From Spirochaetales bacterium (GTDB lineage Bacteria; Spirochaetota; Spirochaetia; JABEVK01): a DNA stretch of 9,354 bases. The translations under genes were made by a program, and so were the position numbers. Below the pieces are notes generated by a model. The model was not told the DNA's origin. It saw nothing but the letters and a program-made list of their open reading frames with translations, and did no database searches. Positions 1 through 6,240 of this stretch are shown in pieces (the stretch's first letter is position 1; each line of letters opens with the position of its first letter). Location of the stretch: positions 1-9,354 of the forward strand of contig JABEVL010000114.1 of assembly GCA_013043995.1 (NCBI GenBank). The letters run 5' to 3'.

Positions 1-662
1 ACCAGCGGGGCGCCCGGAGGTTTGAAACGAACGGCGCTCCCCCGGCCCAGCCCCTCCTTGACAGCGGGAACCCAGCCCGAGGCCAGAAGCAAACCCGCCG
101 CGAGGGTCTCGCGGAGCGGAGCCTTGGCCGAGGCCAGACGGTAGCCCCGGCGGTGAAGAGGAACTCCGCAGGCATCGACGCTCAGCAGGAGTTGATCCCG
201 ATCGATACGAACCACGAAATGTTGCGCCGGGGGACTTGGAGTTTCGGTTTCACCCCCCTCCCTGTCCAACCCGACCCACTGGCCCGCAGTTTTTCGGGTG
301 ATCCATTCTGCCAAGCGTTCTTCGACGGCCCCCTCGTGGTAAAGCGCCGAAGCTTGACAGGCGGCACTCACACGGAAAAGTTCCCGCCGGGACACCCAAC
401 GATCCCAGGGGAGGGATTTGAGCTCGTTCTCCAGCTCGGCAAAGCTTTTAACCTGACAGCTTTTGATGCGGACGAGGACGGTTTCTGCCGCCCGTAGGCC
501 CACGCAAGCCCTGTAAAGGTCGCGCCAGCTGCCTTTATAGAAGGCACCGCCGTGCTCGTGTCTAGGCTTAAAGCCCAGCGTGGTGAGTTCGCAAAAAACG
601 ATCGAGTCCAGGCCGGGTGCTGCCGAGGCAAAAAATGGGTGGTCGGTTGGGGAACTGCTCAT
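1..662 (-). CDS. THUMP-domain class I SAM-dependent RNA methyltransferase (RlmL/YpsC-like), 3' end outside window
   Basis: The reverse strand is open from an ATG at 662 to the window edge (220 complete codons, no internal stop). The protein begins MSSSPTDHPFFASAAPGL, then shows the family's N-terminal THUMP layout: FYKGSWRDLYRACVGLRAAE (41-60), SFAELENELKSLPWDRW (73-89), SALYHEGAVEERLAEWI (105-121). It closes with the strongly conserved LHRRGYRLASAKAPLRETLA (169-188), which precedes the SAM-binding Rossmann fold. The E. coli relative RlmL makes m2G2445 in 23S rRNA; the exact target here is not inferable. The catalytic motifs (DP.CGSGT, NPPYG) lie outside the window. About 20 residues (VPAVKEG... 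to PPGAP, 198-219) sit between the LLLASGW helix and the expected LVDP motif and look like an insertion. No convincing Shine-Dalgarno precedes the ATG. It is divergent from the globin gene, 78 bp away. Family call is confident, specificity is not. Confidence 0.9.
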   Translation of the reverse strand, partial: MSSSPTDHPFFASAAPGLDSIVFCELTTLGFKPRHEHGGAFYKGSWRDLYRACVGLRAAETVLVRIKSCQVKSFAELENELKSLPWDRWVSRRELFRVSAACQASALYHEGAVEERLAEWITRKTAGQWVGLDREGGETETPSPPAQHFVVRIDRDQLLLSVDACGVPLHRRGYRLASAKAPLRETLAAGLLLASGWVPAVKEGLGRGSAVRFKPPGAPL

Positions 663-740
663 AGGCCATTCTACCCGAAACGGGGCTTCGAGGTCTTTGG
701 GCCTCGACACGGTTTTTCCTTTTGTGTTACTACCGGATTC
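663..740. promoter_or_regulatory. Divergent intergenic region between methyltransferase and globin
   Basis: This 78-bp gap must hold the promoters of both flanking genes. It contains a 6-bp inverted repeat, TCGAGG at 688-693 and CCTCGA at 702-707, separated by 8 bp, placed so that a regulator could affect either gene. A TAGAAT hexamer on the minus strand lies only 5 bp upstream of the methyltransferase ATG, so using it would give an almost leaderless mRNA; no matching -35 was found. No sigma-70 promoter on the plus strand is convincing. Confidence 0.3.
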
Positions 741-1166
741 ATGAATGAGAACTCCCGTTCCCCGCTCCCAAGGGTTCCACTTCCGGATCCGGGAATCTAC
801 CTTGCCTTAAAAGAGGAGGGGCTGACGCGTCTTCTGAAGGCCGTTTACCGCCGCCTAGGAAAATCGCCCATCCGCGATATGTTCCCCAAAACCGACCAGG
901 AATTGGACCTGGCCGCTGAGAAAAGCGCCCTGTTTTTTATAGGCATCTGCGGCGGCCCCCCCCTTTTTGAGCGGCTTTACGGACCGCCGCAGATGAGGGC
1001 CCGTCACCAGAGGTTTTCCATCCATGCCCGAGCCCGGGAAGCCTGGCTGGATTGCTGGAAAGAGGTTCTCTTTGACGAATCGAACCCTGTCGGCTTTCCC
1101 GAAGAGTTTCGGCAAGGATTCTGGGACTACCTCGAGGCCTTTTCCCTGTGGATGGTCAACGCCTAA
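741..1166 (+). CDS. Group II truncated hemoglobin (trHbO-like globin)
   Basis: The 141-residue protein has the hallmarks of group II (trHbO/GlbO) 2-on-2 globins, haem proteins used for O2/NO chemistry in the cytoplasm. Visible landmarks are IYLALKEEGLTRLLKAVY (19-36, helices A/B, with Y36 as probable B10 Tyr), MFP (47-49), GGPPLFERLYG (71-81), the proximal-haem segment MRARHQRFSIH with H89 as F8 His, and AWLDCW (101-106) with W102 as the group-defining G8 Trp. Length is near the family norm (about 130). The ATG at 741 is the first after the divergent methyltransferase start. In-frame codons further upstream (from 552) are antisense to the methyltransferase gene and were rejected. No clear Shine-Dalgarno is seen, so the start is less certain than the family. 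The TAA overlaps the amidase TAG on the other strand. The substrate cannot be told from sequence. Confidence 0.88.
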   Translation: MNENSRSPLPRVPLPDPGIYLALKEEGLTRLLKAVYRRLGKSPIRDMFPKTDQELDLAAEKSALFFIGICGGPPLFERLYGPPQMRARHQRFSIHARAREAWLDCWKEVLFDESNPVGFPEEFRQGFWDYLEAFSLWMVNA

Positions 1167-2152
1167 CGTCCGTCCGTCGGGTCGAAGGTTTTTTTGCCCG
1201 TGTAATTCAGGATGGCTGCAGCGACGGCGCTGGCAATGCGATCCCGAAAGTCGGAACTGGACAACAGGGCTTCCTCGGAATAGTTCGAAATGTAGGCGTA
1301 TTCTATGATGACGTCGGGAATCCGGTCTGTCGAATTTTTGATAACGTAAAGATCGTCGTGCAGGGTACCGTTGTCGGCCAGACCCAAGGCTCGGGCAACC
1401 TGCTGACCCAGGTATCGGGCGAACGCCTGGGCGTCCGAATGGAAATAATAGGTCGTCGTTCCGTGAAGGGAACGGTCCTTGGAGGCGTTGCAGTAGAGCC
1501 CCACGCACAGGTCAGCGTGACTTTGGTTGACCAAGCTCACCCGCTCCGGAAGGCTCACAAAGGTGTTGGTCGTGCGGTCAAGCTCAACGGCGACACCGTG
1601 GGCCCTCAGAATGCTTGCGACTTTTTCAGCGACATCCAGGTTGACAAAAGATTCGGGCAAACCGTCAGGCCCAGTGCCGCCCGGATCATAGCCCCCGTGG
1701 CCCACGTCCAGGAAAACTTTGACGTGGGGGGCTGGGGCCCTGGGAGCCGGGGACTTGGACTGCCAATCGAGCCTGAGGTGGTAGGAGTCCCCCTTGGGCT
1801 GGGTTTCTAAGGAAAAAACCGAGGGATTTTTTTGCCGGACAACAATATGAACCACGTCCGGGTGCGTGGTGAATTGTGAAACTTCGATCACCGTAGCGTG
1901 AGGCTCACGCGTCTCAAGGACCTGGGAAGGACCTAAAAGAACGGCGTGCCTGAACTCCAGAATGTAGTAATGTTCGCCGTCCTGAGAGAACTGAAAGCTC
2001 TTGGTAAGGGGCTTGCCGTCGGATTCGATCGCCAACGAACTCCCTGAAAGCTTCCAGGAATACAAATTATCAGCCTTGGCAAAAGCGCCCGTGGTGCTGA
2101 GCAAAAATATGGCCAGTGCGGCCTTGAGGATGTCTGAAGATCGGCGGTTCAT
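1163..2152 (-). CDS. N-acetylmuramoyl-L-alanine amidase (Amidase_3), with a substituted zinc ligand
   Basis: This 329-residue exported protein belongs to the AmiC/CwlV zinc amidase family, which cuts the bond between MurNAc and the stem peptide in periplasmic peptidoglycan. A signal peptide spans about 1-25 (MNRRSSD, hydrophobic stretch, TGAFA). Residues 30-130 are beta-rich and resemble an AMIN-like targeting domain. A Pro/Ala linker (133-142) leads to the catalytic domain: FLDVGHGGYDPGG (147-159, ligand H152), LPESFVNLD (165-173, ligand E167), LDRTTN (191-196), DLCVGLYCNAS (214-224), and VIIEYAYISN (281-290, catalytic E284). In the family the third ligand is the His of SIHANA; the codon here is TAC, giving Y220. 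The fold is clear, but zinc binding and activity are open. It converges with the globin gene (overlapping stops) and diverges from the metal operon, with 94 bp between starts. Confidence 0.9.
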   Translation of the reverse strand: MNRRSSDILKAALAIFLLSTTGAFAKADNLYSWKLSGSSLAIESDGKPLTKSFQFSQDGEHYYILEFRHAVLLGPSQVLETREPHATVIEVSQFTTHPDVVHIVVRQKNPSVFSLETQPKGDSYHLRLDWQSKSPAPRAPAPHVKVFLDVGHGGYDPGGTGPDGLPESFVNLDVAEKVASILRAHGVAVELDRTTNTFVSLPERVSLVNQSHADLCVGLYCNASKDRSLHGTTTYYFHSDAQAFARYLGQQVARALGLADNGTLHDDLYVIKNSTDRIPDVIIEYAYISNYSEEALLSSSDFRDRIASAVAAAILNYTGKKTFDPTDGR

Positions 2153-2246
2153 GATGTTCTCTTTTTATCGGCTGTCTGGCCGAAGAAATAAGAATCTTTT
2201 AATGCTCTACTTGTATAGAAACTCATTGAGTGCTAGACCTAGGAAT
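2153..2246. promoter_or_regulatory. Divergent promoter region of amidase and metal operon
   Basis: This 94-bp gap is more AT-rich than its surroundings and separates the two divergent start codons. On the plus strand TATAGA at 2214-2219 is a possible -10 for the metal operon, but no good -35 lies 16-18 bp upstream, so activator dependence is possible. A short perfect palindrome AAGAATCTT (2190-2198) lies just upstream. AGG at 2241-2243 is a weak, very close Shine-Dalgarno for the ATG at 2247. Confidence 0.35.
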
Positions 2247-2834
2247 ATGAACGTTCGTAACATTCGGTTCATGTTTTTTTTAGGCTTCCTGGTCCTGGGC
2301 ACGAGTCCCTTGTGGGCCCACCCCCACATCTGGATCAGTTCCACGGCCGAGGTTGAGGTCAAGAACGGTGTCGTGAAGGGTTATTGGGCAACCTGGACTT
2401 TCGATGAGATGTTTTCCACGGTCATGACGGGGTTCCCCCACCATTCCGATGGGACCTTCAGCTCCTCCACCCAACGCGCCATTATGGAACAGGACTTTAA
2501 CAACCTGCGTAACTATCAGTACTTTTGCTGGGTTTACTGGAACGGGCACAAGTTGCACATTCCCAGGGTGGACCGCTTTGAAACGTGGCTGGTGGACGGA
2601 GGAACCCGAGCCGTCTATCGTTTTTTCGTTTCGATTGATCGCAAAATTCACCCGGGTGACGAGCTGACCTTGGCGATGTACGACGATTCGTACTACACGC
2701 AAATCCTTTGGGCAAAAAAAGATCCTGTCAAAATTGACGGAGCTGACGCCCGAGTTGTTTTTCGCCCCAACGATTCACGAGCCTACTACGGGGGCTTTGT
2801 GATTCCTGTGGAAGCTCACATTTATTGGAGGTGA
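2247..2834 (+). CDS. DUF1007 family periplasmic protein of a nickel/cobalt/zinc transport operon
   Basis: The 195-residue product begins with a signal peptide (MNVRNIRF n-region, FFLGFLVLGTSP core, cleavage after LWA at residue 24). The mature protein starts HPHIWI, the His-X-His N-terminus typical of DUF1007 (COG3683), a family annotated as the periplasmic component of an uncharacterised transporter and often encoded next to NicO/RcnA-type metal permeases. Further family features are EVEVKNGVVKGYWATWTFDEMFS (about 36-58), a HH pair in GFPHHSDG and the C-terminal FVIPVEAHIYWR. The presumed role is binding or delivering a divalent metal in the periplasm; this is inferred from context. The ATG at 2247 was chosen because it supplies the positive n-region of the signal peptide; in-frame codons upstream would read through the divergent amidase start. 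The stop lies 2 nt before the next ATG. The start codon sits in a potential mRNA hairpin. Confidence 0.85.
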   Translation: MNVRNIRFMFFLGFLVLGTSPLWAHPHIWISSTAEVEVKNGVVKGYWATWTFDEMFSTVMTGFPHHSDGTFSSSTQRAIMEQDFNNLRNYQYFCWVYWNGHKLHIPRVDRFETWLVDGGTRAVYRFFVSIDRKIHPGDELTLAMYDDSYYTQILWAKKDPVKIDGADARVVFRPNDSRAYYGGFVIPVEAHIYWR

Positions 2835-2836
2835 GG

Positions 2837-3832
2837 ATGAAAAAGCAGGCACCGGGGAACGCGAAAGTTCCAGTAACCCTTTTGACAGGTTTTCTCGGTT
2901 CGGGTAAAAGCACCGTTTTAAACCGCTTGCTCAAAGAAAGACCCCATGAAAAATTCGGGGTGCTTTTGAACGAATTCGGACGGGCGGCCCTAGAAAGCCA
3001 GGTTGTTGAAACCCGACGCGAGCCCGTGTTTGAAATGCCCGCAGGCTGTCTTTGCTGCGTTGCTGACGGGGAAATCCAGAAAGCCCTGACGGCGCTCCTG
3101 GAAAAGGATCCGGGCCTGACACGCATTCTGGTCGAGGCATCGGGACTCACGAGTCCCGCTTCAGTTCTGGAAATCCTCAGCGCGGAGTCCAACGAAAAAT
3201 TCCGCCTGGCGGGGGTTTGGGCCGTGGCCGACGCCCAGACTTTTCTTGAACGGGAAAAAGAAATGGACATCGTGCGTCGTCAACTCAAGTTTGCCGACGC
3301 CGTCTTACTCACGAAAACTGACCTTGTCAGTTCCGAAATCAAAAAAAATGTTGAAGCCCGTCTGGCGCAACTCAAACCCGGTATCCCTGTTTTTTCCACC
3401 AACGCCCGCCTGCCTTGGAACGCACTCCTGGATCAGTGGGAAACCGATTTTCTGCTCACCCAGGCGGAACGCGACGCCCAACAAACCGAAGTCGAAAAAC
3501 CTCGGGGGGGTAAGCGTTTTTTTCGAGCCGAACACCACCACGACGACGTCAAGATTTGGGAGTTCGAGTTCGACAAACCCCTTCGGCCCGACGCTGTGCG
3601 CAAGGCTTACGAGCTTTCCGAACCCGGTTTACTGAGATCCAAGGGGGTACTTTACCTGGACGACCCCTCGGGACAGCAGTGGAAGTACATTGTTCAGTTT
3701 TCAGGGGGTCAAAAACAGCTTTACAGCCGGGCCTGGGAAAAGAACGAAGAAAAAAAGACCTCGCTGATTTTTTTGGGAACGGCGTTCGACGAGTCCCGTC
3801 TCGAGGCGACTCTTTTAGAAGGAATCAAATGA
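2837..3832 (+). CDS. CobW/COG0523 family GTP-binding metallochaperone
   Basis: The 331-residue cytoplasmic G3E GTPase has Walker A GFLGSGKS (18-25), NEFG (45-48, switch I region), the metal-binding CxCC-type motif CLCC (71-74), EASG (100-103, Walker B region) and TKTD (159-162, guanine specificity). After a linker comes an acidic His cluster HHHDD (233-237), then the CobW C-terminal domain (about 238-328). COG0523 proteins are GTP-dependent chaperones or insertases for Zn, Co, Ni or Fe. The metal here is unknown; its neighbours suggest Ni, Co or Zn. The ATG at 2837 is preceded by a strong Shine-Dalgarno GGAGG (2827-2831, 5-nt spacing) lying across the end of the DUF1007 gene. The stop codon overlaps the next start (ATGA, 3829-3832), so the three genes are very probably one translationally coupled operon. 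Confidence 0.92.
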   Translation: MKKQAPGNAKVPVTLLTGFLGSGKSTVLNRLLKERPHEKFGVLLNEFGRAALESQVVETRREPVFEMPAGCLCCVADGEIQKALTALLEKDPGLTRILVEASGLTSPASVLEILSAESNEKFRLAGVWAVADAQTFLEREKEMDIVRRQLKFADAVLLTKTDLVSSEIKKNVEARLAQLKPGIPVFSTNARLPWNALLDQWETDFLLTQAERDAQQTEVEKPRGGKRFFRAEHHHDDVKIWEFEFDKPLRPDAVRKAYELSEPGLLRSKGVLYLDDPSGQQWKYIVQFSGGQKQLYSRAWEKNEEKKTSLIFLGTAFDESRLEATLLEGIK

Positions 3833-4800
3833 AGCAACTGTTACCGGCTTTAGTTCTTTTGGTATTTTTGGGAAGCTCGGCCCTTTTTGCCCAGGCCAAT
3901 CCTTTTCAAGCCGGAGGTCCGCCCCCGGCGCCTGCGGCGGCTCCCCACCAGGTAAGAAGTTCAGCCAACCACGTCGTCCCTTTTTATGTCATTTGGTTTT
4001 CCAAACTCATCGACCTTCAAAAAGACTTTCAGTTCGGCCTGACCAAGGCGATGCGGGGGGTCCAGACCAACCCCTGGTCGGCGGCACTTTGGATTTTGCT
4101 CCTTTTTTCTTTCCTTTACGGGGCCCTCCACGTTCTTCTTCCGGGTCACCAAAAGTCGGTGATCGGGGCGTATTTTTTATCCGAAAATGCCCGTTACGGC
4201 CAGGGTTTCCTTGTGGGCGCGCTTTTCTCAATTTCGCACGCCGTGAGCGTCATCATCATCCTGGTTGTCCTTCGGGTGATTTTACAATTCACGGCCGGTT
4301 CGAGCCTCAATGTCGCCTACCAGATCCTGCAAGGAACGGCGGTAGTAGGAATCGTCATCGTTTCGTTCACGCTCGCCGCCCGCCGGCTGAGCCGGTGGCG
4401 GGAAGTCAGCCGACTGGCCTCCCTGGACAAGATGCGCAAAAAACTGGCCTTTGACTGGCACGAACGCCTTCAGACCTCGTACGAACCCGTTCCCTGGAAA
4501 AGACTTTTGCCGTTTTTGTTTTTTTCTGCCGTTCTGCCTTGTCCGGGGAGCCTCTTGGTCGTTCTTTTTGCGATGGGACTCGGGGCGCCGATGCTGGGGG
4601 TCGTTTCGGTGCTGGCGATGTCCTTGGGCATGGCTTTCACCCTGACCGTGCTTTCCTTGGTGATCATCGGGATGAAACGCAAGGGGGGAAACATGGTGCA
4701 CACCGGCAGGGGCCGCATTTTCATGCTTTCAGTAGAACTTTTGAGCCTGGTGGCGATGATGCTGTTCGCCCTCATGCTTTGGCCGTCTCAGTTGGCCTAG
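3829..4800 (+). CDS. NicO/RcnA-type nickel/cobalt membrane transporter
   Basis: The 323-residue inner-membrane protein starts with a signal-peptide-like segment (MKQLLPALVLLVFLGSSALFA), followed by a Pro/Ala-rich periplasmic stretch. About six membrane segments follow (roughly 85-103, 126-150, 163-183, 225-248, 253-280, 298-318). Family motifs are HVLLPGHQKS (101-110), the NicO HALxPGHGK signature, SISHAVSV (134-141) and LPCPG (236-240). RcnA relatives export Ni and Co, other members import them, so direction is not decided. The loop between segments 3 and 4 (about 184-224) is Arg/Lys-rich and lacks the His-rich run of E. coli RcnA. The ATG overlaps the cobW-like stop by 4 bp and has AGAAGGA upstream, supporting this start. 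With the two preceding genes it forms a periplasmic binder, cytoplasmic chaperone and permease set. Confidence 0.88.
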   Translation: MKQLLPALVLLVFLGSSALFAQANPFQAGGPPPAPAAAPHQVRSSANHVVPFYVIWFSKLIDLQKDFQFGLTKAMRGVQTNPWSAALWILLLFSFLYGALHVLLPGHQKSVIGAYFLSENARYGQGFLVGALFSISHAVSVIIILVVLRVILQFTAGSSLNVAYQILQGTAVVGIVIVSFTLAARRLSRWREVSRLASLDKMRKKLAFDWHERLQTSYEPVPWKRLLPFLFFSAVLPCPGSLLVVLFAMGLGAPMLGVVSVLAMSLGMAFTLTVLSLVIIGMKRKGGNMVHTGRGRIFMLSVELLSLVAMMLFALMLWPSQLA

Positions 4801-4873
4801 TTTTTCTGAAATAAAAATGCACTTATATCTGTCAATAATCTTTCCATCATCTTCCTTTTAGCTTAGACTGAAG
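4801..4873 (+). promoter_or_regulatory. Intergenic region upstream of the HD-GYP regulator
   Basis: The 73-bp AT-rich gap holds no hairpin-plus-T-tract terminator, so some read-through from the metal operon is possible. A perfect 8-bp inverted repeat, TCATCTTC at 4847-4854 and GAAGATGA at 4870-4877, places the first ATG of the next gene in a potential hairpin. No promoter hexamers can be called with confidence. Confidence 0.3.
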
Positions 4874-5935
4874 ATGACCATGAATCCTAAACCTGTCATA
4901 CTTTGTGTCGACGACGAAAAAATCATCCTGGAAAGTCTGCGGGCAGAACTACGCCGCGAATTCGTCCACGAATTCGAAGTCGAAACGGCACAGAGCGCAG
5001 AGGAGGGGCTTGAGCTCGCCAAGTCTTTGCTCTACGACGGGATGGAACTTCTCATCGCCATTTCTGACCAGAACATGCCCGGCATGAAAGGCAACGAGTT
5101 TCTTTCGCAGATCAAATCCCTTTCTCCTGAAACCCACACGGTGCTTTTGACGGGGTACGCGGATCTGGACGCCGTACGCGACGCTGTGAACTCGGCGGGA
5201 CTTTTCCGCTACATGAATAAACCCTGGAAAATTGAAGAACTGGGTTTCACCGTACGCCAGGCCGCCCGAAGCAACGGGTACCAACGCCGCTTGCGCGATC
5301 AAAAAGTGCGGATCCGGAGTTTGACCAATTCGATGATCTACGCCCTGGAAGCGGCCAACCAAAAATCCGACGACGACACCTTTGCACATATCAACCGCGT
5401 TTCGGCCTACAGCGCCGCGCTGGCCAAGGCCCTGGGAAAAGACGACCTTTGGGTAGAACGCATCAGCCTCTACAGCCAGCTTCATGACATCGGCAAGGTC
5501 GGTGTCGCCTGCCAGCTGCTCAATGGACCCGATCATTTCACAGAACGTGAAAAAGAAATTCAGAAGCAGCACGTTCGTTTCGGGTTTTTGATTCTTTCCA
5601 CGGACGGGATCGACGAGATGGCCGCCAACATCGCCCATTACCATCACGAACGCTGGGACGGGAACGGCTACCTGCAAGGACTTCGAGGTGACCAGATCCC
5701 TCTTGAGGCCCGAATTGTCACCGTGGCCGACATTTTTGACGGGCTATCGACGGCACGGAGCTATAAACCCGCCGTTCCCTTTGAAGAGGCCTTTCATCTA
5801 ACCCTGAGCTTTGGTGGCTCCGCTCTGGATCCCGAGCTTGTGGCCGTCATGCGAGAAATCCGTCAGGTTTTTCGTCAGATCCATGAAAGAAGCTTGGCTG
5901 ACGACAACTCGGTAAGCCTGATCCAATCCGTTTAA
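4874..5935 (+). CDS. Response regulator with REC and HD-GYP domains (putative c-di-GMP phosphodiesterase)
   Basis: The 353-residue protein joins a receiver domain (about 8-130) to an HD-GYP domain (about 155-340), the RpfG arrangement. REC residues are D13/D14 (CVDDEK), phospho-acceptor D65 (ISDQNMPG), T93 (LLTGYAD) and K116 (NKPW). The HD-GYP domain shows AHINRVSAYS (171-180), LHDIGKVGV (203-211, H204/D205), QKQH (230-233), HHERWDGNGY (257-266) and VADIFDGLSTARSY (284-297). The name-giving GYP triad reads GYL (265-267), so PDE activity is likely but unproven, since all metal-ligand positions recognised are kept. No DNA-binding domain is present, so output is through c-di-GMP or protein contact; no kinase gene is nearby. 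Start is either the ATG at 4874 or the one at 4880 (MTMNPK versus MNPK); GAAG at 4870-4873 is better spaced for 4880. Confidence 0.9.
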   Translation: MTMNPKPVILCVDDEKIILESLRAELRREFVHEFEVETAQSAEEGLELAKSLLYDGMELLIAISDQNMPGMKGNEFLSQIKSLSPETHTVLLTGYADLDAVRDAVNSAGLFRYMNKPWKIEELGFTVRQAARSNGYQRRLRDQKVRIRSLTNSMIYALEAANQKSDDDTFAHINRVSAYSAALAKALGKDDLWVERISLYSQLHDIGKVGVACQLLNGPDHFTEREKEIQKQHVRFGFLILSTDGIDEMAANIAHYHHERWDGNGYLQGLRGDQIPLEARIVTVADIFDGLSTARSYKPAVPFEEAFHLTLSFGGSALDPELVAVMREIRQVFRQIHERSLADDNSVSLIQSV

Positions 5936-5947
5936 AAGGAGCCGCCC

Positions 5948-6214
5948 ATGGAGGGCCCTAACGATCAGGAAAGTTTCTTGCCCGAATTGGACCAGCGGTG
6001 GAAGATTTTGAAAAAGGGAAATCCCATTCCTGGATTGTATCAGCCTTCGGGAGCCGAACTCGTCAAGGTGCGGGGAACGTCCAACCGTTTGGGCAACCTC
6101 ATCGTGACCGAGTACGAAATCGTGGTGACCGACGACGGTGCCGTGGTGGGGACCTACAGGGTTGTCGCGGAAGAATCGGCCGAGGCCGTTGAACGGAGCT
6201 TTGAAGAAAGTTAA
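5948..6214 (+). CDS. Hypothetical 88-residue protein downstream of the HD-GYP gene
   Basis: No family is recognised. The small acidic cytoplasmic protein has no signal peptide or membrane segment. An N-terminal charged part (DQESFLPELDQRWKILKKG, 6-24) is followed by a beta-rich centre with alternating hydrophobics (AELVKVRG, NLIVTEYEIVVTDDGAVVGTYRVV) and an acidic helical tail (AEESAEAVERSFEES). The start is well supported: AAGGAG at 5936-5941 sits 6 nt before the ATG. It begins 12 nt after the HD-GYP stop and is followed by a terminator, so it is probably the last gene of that transcript. A role beside the regulator, for example as a partner or effector, is suggested only by position. Confidence 0.75.
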   Translation: MEGPNDQESFLPELDQRWKILKKGNPIPGLYQPSGAELVKVRGTSNRLGNLIVTEYEIVVTDDGAVVGTYRVVAEESAEAVERSFEES

Positions 6215-6240
6215 ACCGCCGGACCGGGGCGGTCTTTATT
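6215..6240 (+). terminator. Hairpin terminator after the 88-residue protein gene
   Basis: ACCGCC (6215-6220) pairs with GGCGGT (6228-6233) around the loop GGACCGG, followed by the T-rich CTTTATT. The stem starts directly after the stop codon. Its core is the 20-bp sequence repeated near 8078. Confidence 0.65.
6216..6235. repeat. 20-bp repeat, copy 1
   Basis: CCGCCGGACCGGGGCGGTCT occurs here and, identically and in the same orientation, at 8078-8097. The match ends sharply on both sides (A versus G before, T versus C after). The element contains a 5-bp stem CCGCC/GGCGG and an inner odd palindrome CCGGACCGG. This copy forms the terminator of the upstream gene. Confidence 0.9.

Noticed and set aside
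153..497. Plus-strand 114-codon frame
   Set aside because: It is antisense to the convincingly conserved THUMP methyltransferase frame on the minus strand.
657..740. Minus-strand TAGAAT as -10 of a leaderless methyltransferase transcript
   Set aside because: No -35 element at a usable distance; a single hexamer is not enough.
855..1508. Long minus-strand frame antisense to the globin and overlapping the amidase
   Set aside because: It is out of frame with the clear amidase and its translation is Arg/Pro/Gly-rich without motifs, as expected of a shadow frame.
2187..2201. Fur/Zur-like 7-1-7 element in the divergent promoter of the metal operon
   Set aside because: Only five of seven arm pairs match (core AAGAATCTT), in AT-rich DNA; too weak to call an operator.
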